Assembly: GCF_001761325.1 (NCBI RefSeq)
Contig: NZ_CP017478.1
Location: 1,308,001-1,372,000, forward strand
Reading direction: 5' to 3'
DNA: 64,000 nt
Source: Urechidicola croceus
GTDB lineage: Bacteria; Bacteroidota; Bacteroidia; Flavobacteriales; Flavobacteriaceae
Position 1 is the first letter of the stretch. Each line of letters opens with the position of its first letter. Under the pieces are notes generated by a model. The model was not told the DNA's origin and did no database searches. It worked only from the letters and a program-made list of their open reading frames with translations. The position numbers and the translations under genes were made by a program. This document shows, in pieces, positions 60,518-64,000 of the stretch.

Positions 60518-61165
60518 ATGAAAAAATATAAATGCGTAATTTTTGATTGCGACGGAGTTTTAGTCGATAGTGAACCATTAGCCAACGGAATGTTGGTTGA
60601 AATGGCAAATGAATTAGGAGCGAATATTGATTTAGATTTTGCCTATAAAAATTTTAAAGGGAACTCATTTCAAAGTTGTCAAAAAATTATTAAATCAATC
60701 GCTAAAGTTCCACTTGAAGAAAATTTTGAAACTGAATATAGAAGACGCTCTTTTGAAGTTTTTTCAAAATTCATAAAACCAATACAAGGAGTTGAATCAG
60801 TTTTGAAATCATTGACTATACCTTATTGCGTTGCATCAAGTGGGCCACAAGATAAAATTAAATTAAATCTCCAAAAAACAGGTTTGTTACCTTATTTTGA
60901 AAACAATATTTTTAGTTGCTATGATGTACAACGTTGGAAACCAGAACCACATGTTTTCTTGCATGCAGCATCAACTATGGGGTTTACAGTAGAGGATTGC
61001 GTAATAATTGAAGACACTCCTATTGGGGTAAAAGCTGCAAAAAGTGGAGGATTTGATGTTTTTGGTTTTGCCGATGAATATACACATGAACTATTTGAAA
61101 AAGAAACTACTAAAGTTTTTACTCATATGAATGAGTTAAAAGGAATACTTAATCAGTCATTTTAA
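60518..61165 (+). CDS. HAD-superfamily phosphatase (beta-phosphoglucomutase-like)
   Basis: 215 aa. Motif I is FDCDGVLVDSEP (nucleophile Asp9, acid Asp11), motif II CVASSGP near residue 108, motif III Lys in WKPEPHVF near 146, motif IV EDTPIGVKAAKSGG near 169. The helical cap between motifs I and II (about 15-80) and length class it with beta-phosphoglucomutase/GPH-like sugar-phosphate phosphatases. The substrate is not readable. Middle of the 59.8-62.8 kb operon. Confidence 0.92.
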   Translation: MKKYKCVIFDCDGVLVDSEPLANGMLVEMANELGANIDLDFAYKNFKGNSFQSCQKIIKSIAKVPLEENFETEYRRRSFEVFSKFIKPIQGVESVLKSLTIPYCVASSGPQDKIKLNLQKTGLLPYFENNIFSCYDVQRWKPEPHVFLHAASTMGFTVEDCVIIEDTPIGVKAAKSGGFDVFGFADEYTHELFEKETTKVFTHMNELKGILNQSF

Positions 61166-61168
61166 TTA

Positions 61169-61765
61169 ATGAAAATTATTCTTCAAAAATATATACCTGA
61201 AGCCTCTCTAAATTTGGTTATTAATTTACTTGATACTTATCCCCATAAATTAAAAATTGTCAATCAACGACAAACAAAACACGGTGATTTTAGGTTAACA
61301 AAAGGTGGTAAATACCAGATTACAGTCAACAATAATTTAAACCAATATCAGTTTTTACTTACATTAATTCATGAAATTGCTCATTTGGCTACACATATGA
61401 ACTATAAACGTGTTCAACCACATGGTAAAGAGTGGAAAAAAACATTTCAACACTTAATGCTTCCATTTTTAAATCCAGAAATATTTCCTATTGAAGTACT
61501 ACCTCATTTAGCTAAATATTTAAAAAACCCTAAAGCGAGTACAGATTCCGATGTTAATTTAGCATTAGCATTAAAACAATATAGTGAAAAGTCAGATAAG
61601 AGTTTTATATTTGAAATTCCTTTAGGCGAAAATTTTATTTTTAAAAATCGTATCTTCCGAAAAGGAAATAAAAGAAGAACAAGATATGAATGTCTCGAAA
61701 TAAATACTAAAAAGTTGTATTTATTTAACCAAAATGCAGAAGTTGATTTAGCAGAAAACAAATAA
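61169..61765 (+). CDS. SprT-like zinc metalloprotein
   Basis: 198 aa. The zinc motif His68-Glu69-x-x-His72 is in LIHEIAHLATHM, and a third ligand, His85, in QPHGKEWK. The SprT-like (Spartan-type) fold and the closing YECLEINTKKLYLFNQNAEV are present. Spartan relatives cut DNA-protein crosslinks in eukaryotes; bacterial SprT-like proteins have no proven role. It lies 3 bases after the HAD gene and 3 before the guanylyltransferase gene. Confidence 0.9.
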   Translation: MKIILQKYIPEASLNLVINLLDTYPHKLKIVNQRQTKHGDFRLTKGGKYQITVNNNLNQYQFLLTLIHEIAHLATHMNYKRVQPHGKEWKKTFQHLMLPFLNPEIFPIEVLPHLAKYLKNPKASTDSDVNLALALKQYSEKSDKSFIFEIPLGENFIFKNRIFRKGNKRRTRYECLEINTKKLYLFNQNAEVDLAENK

Positions 61766-61768
61766 ATT

Positions 61769-62845
61769 ATGAATGAAAATTATTATGCAGTAATAATGGC
61801 TGGTGGAGTTGGCTCAAGGTTCTGGCCAATGAGCACTAAGGATTACCCAAAACAATTTCATGATATGCTGGGTACTGGTGAATCATTAATTCAAAAAACT
61901 TTTAAAAGATTTGAGCGTTTAATTCCGACCGAAAACATATTAATTTCCACCAATAAAAACTATGAAAAATTAGTTCGTAGTCAACTTGAAAACACTACTA
62001 AAAAACAACTTCTTCTTGAACCAAGTATGAGAAACACATCACCGTGTATTTTATATGCTGCTTTAAAAATATATGCTCAAAATCCTGACGCTGTAATGAT
62101 TATTGCTCCTAGTGATCATTGGATTGATGATGTTCCAAATTTTATTGAAAATATTGAAACCGCATTTGAGTACTGTCAACAAAATGATGTACTAATGACT
62201 TTAGGAATTGAACCCAATTCACCTAATACTGGTTATGGATACATTCAATTTGAAAATGCTCAAAATGAAATCAAAAAAGTGAAAAAATTTACTGAAAAAC
62301 CAAATTTAGAAACTGCTAAAGAGTTTATTAATAGTGGCGACTATTTGTGGAATGCTGGAATTTTTATATGGAGTGTCAAAAGTATAATCAAATCGTTTCA
62401 AAAAAGTCTACCTGAAATGTATGACCTTTTTAGTAAAGGAAATAATGTTTATAACTCTGAATTTGAAGATGATTTTATTGAAACAAATTATTCTAAATCA
62501 CAAGATATATCTATAGATTTTGGCATTCTTGAAAAGGCTCAAAACGTATGTGTTCTACCTGTAGATTTTGGATGGAATGATTTAGGCACATGGGGATCAC
62601 TATACGAAAAACTACCAAAAGATAATCAAAATAATGCCACTGTAGGTGGAGAAGTTATATTTAGAGATTCGACAAACAATATAATCAGAACTCAAAAAAA
62701 TAAAAAAGTTGTAATTCAAGGTTTGGAAAATTTTATTGTAGTTGAAAATGAAGATGTTTTATTAATTTGCCCCAAAACTGAAGAACAAGAAATAAAAGAA
62801 ATTACAAAACAAGTTAAAAAAGATTTTGGTGACACATTTGTATAA
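61769..62845 (+). CDS. manC: Mannose-1-phosphate guanylyltransferase
   Basis: 358 aa. Nucleotidyltransferase signature VIMAGGVGSRFWPMSTKDYP with Lys28-Gln29-Phe (about residues 8-30), PSDHW near 113, the substrate-sugar motif TGYGYIQF near 152, FTEKPNLETA near 172 and LWNAGIFIWS near 193. It makes GDP-mannose from GTP and mannose-1-phosphate for polysaccharide and glycoprotein synthesis. The C-terminal isomerase domain of bifunctional ManC is absent. GDP-mannose is the substrate of the NudK encoded at 45.8 kb. Confidence 0.94.
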   Translation: MNENYYAVIMAGGVGSRFWPMSTKDYPKQFHDMLGTGESLIQKTFKRFERLIPTENILISTNKNYEKLVRSQLENTTKKQLLLEPSMRNTSPCILYAALKIYAQNPDAVMIIAPSDHWIDDVPNFIENIETAFEYCQQNDVLMTLGIEPNSPNTGYGYIQFENAQNEIKKVKKFTEKPNLETAKEFINSGDYLWNAGIFIWSVKSIIKSFQKSLPEMYDLFSKGNNVYNSEFEDDFIETNYSKSQDISIDFGILEKAQNVCVLPVDFGWNDLGTWGSLYEKLPKDNQNNATVGGEVIFRDSTNNIIRTQKNKKVVIQGLENFIVVENEDVLLICPKTEEQEIKEITKQVKKDFGDTFV

Positions 62846-62859
62846 AAACAATACTATCT

Positions 62860-64000
62860 ATGGAAACAAATTTCAGCAATCAAACGCCAGAGAGAAATAC
62901 TAACCCTAGTGATTTAAAGAATATCTGGGAAAACTTCATTCAATTTTTAAAAGAGTTATTAGATATCAAGAAGGATACCGATAAAAGCGGGACAATTCAA
63001 GACATCAAAGATAACATCTCTATGAAAGGTGCAACGGCCTGGGTATTAATATTTTCAATACTCATTGCATCTATTGGTTTAAATGTTAGTTCAACAGCTG
63101 TTGTAATTGGAGCCATGTTAATTTCTCCATTGATGGGTCCAATATTAGGAATTGGATTGTCAATTGGTATAAATGATATTGATACCTTAAAAAGATCATT
63201 TGTCAATTTAGGAGTAATGATTGGTTTAAGCCTTATTACTTCTTTCGCTTTCTTTAGTTTACCAATATTCCAAGATTTAACTCCAGAAATTAAAGCAAGA
63301 ACTGCACCTGATGTTAGAGATGTTTTTATAGCTATTGCCGGTGGATTAGCATTGATAGTCGCCCTTACAAGAAGAAACAAACAAACTAATACTATTGCGG
63401 GTGTTGCAATTGCGACAGCATTAATGCCTCCATTATGTACTGCAGGTTATGGATTGGCAGTTTGGAACCTTAAATTCTTTTGGGGTGCTATGTTTTTATT
63501 TACAATCAATACTATTTTTATTGCTTTAGCAACTTTTCTGATTGTAAAGTTTTTACGTTTTCCAATGGTAAAATATATCAATTCTATTAACAGAAAGAGA
63601 GTTGCACAATTAGCTTCATTCGTAGCTTTAATTATTTTTGCTTTTAGCGTTTATCAATTCTACAATCTTTTCCAACAAGATAAATTCAAAAAGAATGCTC
63701 ATAATTTTATAAATGAAATGAAAGCTGATGGAATAAGTATTATTGATGAAGACGATGAAAATATAAGCTTTCAAGACAATAGTATAAAATTAGTTTTGTA
63801 TGGAAAAAAATTGAGTGAAGTTGAAATTAGTCAATGGACAACAAAATTAAAAAAATACGGATTAGATGGTACTAGTTTAAATATTCAACAAGGCGCAGAT
63901 GATTCAGATTTACGTGCTCAAGTTCAAAATTTGAGTGATTTATACGCTAGAAATCAACAAATCATTATTTCAAGAGATGACGCAATAAGATTGAGTGATG
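62860..64000 (+). CDS. DUF389 (TIGR00341-type) membrane protein, 3' end cut off
   Basis: Open reading frame from the ATG at 62860 through the right edge (380 codons seen). The N-terminus is soluble, and about six membrane helices follow (residues about 60-265). The DUF389 signature is GLNVSSTAVVIGAMLISPLM, then GPILGIG (about residues 78-103), and TALMPPLCTAGYGLAVW near 189. After the membrane part a soluble domain begins (LVLYGKKLSEVE) and continues past the window. DUF389 proteins have no firmly established function. It follows the guanylyltransferase gene by 14 bases. Confidence 0.88.
   Translation, partial: METNFSNQTPERNTNPSDLKNIWENFIQFLKELLDIKKDTDKSGTIQDIKDNISMKGATAWVLIFSILIASIGLNVSSTAVVIGAMLISPLMGPILGIGLSIGINDIDTLKRSFVNLGVMIGLSLITSFAFFSLPIFQDLTPEIKARTAPDVRDVFIAIAGGLALIVALTRRNKQTNTIAGVAIATALMPPLCTAGYGLAVWNLKFFWGAMFLFTINTIFIALATFLIVKFLRFPMVKYINSINRKRVAQLASFVALIIFAFSVYQFYNLFQQDKFKKNAHNFINEMKADGISIIDEDDENISFQDNSIKLVLYGKKLSEVEISQWTTKLKKYGLDGTSLNIQQGADDSDLRAQVQNLSDLYARNQQIIISRDDAIRLSD

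Noticed and set aside
62997-63380. 127-codon minus-strand open frame opposite the DUF389 gene
   Set aside because: Shadow of the hydrophobic DUF389 frame, which continues through it to the right edge.
1-64000. tRNA genes, insertion sequences, prophage, toxin-antitoxin or defence systems
   Set aside because: I looked for them on both strands and saw no transposase, integrase, restriction enzyme, Cas protein or tRNA-like structure.

Overview
The window is chromosomal DNA of a low-GC (by eye roughly 30-33 %) member of the Bacteroidota, most likely a marine-type Flavobacteriaceae. Evidence: LptD, TamB and LpxK for a Gram-negative envelope; a fused HemC-HemD; lipoproteins with short lipoboxes; a DUF6090 protein; a C4-type zinc-ribbon homologue without cysteines; almost no Shine-Dalgarno sequences; and several upstream regions that match the flavobacterial promoter (TTG, 18-20 bases, TAnnTTTG). 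No rRNA, tRNA, CRISPR array, transposase or prophage was found. Most of the window is ordinary core genome in tight operons.

Layout. 1-10.5 kb: LptD (cut by the left edge), RidA, a sodium/solute symporter, a large TamB on the minus strand and TsaD. 10.6-12.7 kb: an ECF sigma factor, an anti-sigma-like membrane protein and an unusual secreted coiled-coil protein, all overlapping. 12.9-14.8 kb: an orphan 2-oxoacid dehydrogenase E2 and a small lipoprotein. 14.9-25.7 kb: a heme biosynthesis locus. The minus-strand arm is hemA-hemCD-hemB-hemL-[four-helix-bundle cassette]-hemE-GNAT-hemF. The divergent arm is an AraC regulator-hemH-hemJ. Together they encode every step from glutamyl-tRNA to protoheme, and the regulator carries a Cys-Pro motif that could bind heme.

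25.7-37.6 kb: glycosyltransferase and RecR, a second symporter, PdxH, SixA, Ppx/GppA, an OmpA-family protein built on a strict 23-residue repeat, a secreted thioredoxin, PNP-LpxK, and Nif3 with the zinc-ribbon homologue. 37.7-42.9 kb: a kynurenine degradation operon (kynureninase, KMO, HAAO, ACMSD) and a degenerate UbiA-like membrane protein. 43-49.2 kb: glycine decarboxylase, NudK, and pyruvate dehydrogenase E1-alpha and E2 without E1-beta.

49.3-55.4 kb is the most accessory-looking part. It holds a DUF6090 protein, a serine hydrolase, an NAD(P)-binding protein, an intergenic segment that may be a relic recombination site, a protein whose last codons form a terminator hairpin, a berberine-type flavin oxidase, and a DUF4242/cyclase-like/AraC regulator split into two frames at an A-rich slip site followed by a 9-bp inverted repeat. 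55.4-64 kb: ribosomal protein L31 type B, glutaminyl cyclase, a beta-helix lipoprotein, a secreted amidohydrolase, an SDR, a HAD phosphatase, a SprT-like protein, mannose-1-phosphate guanylyltransferase and a DUF389 membrane protein cut by the right edge.

The strongest leads for something undescribed are the split DUF4242-AraC regulator (possible programmed frameshift), the four-helix-bundle gene boxed by inverted and direct repeats inside the heme operon, the putative heme-sensing AraC regulator, and the 23-residue repeat protein. No clear multi-gene novel system such as a defence island was seen.
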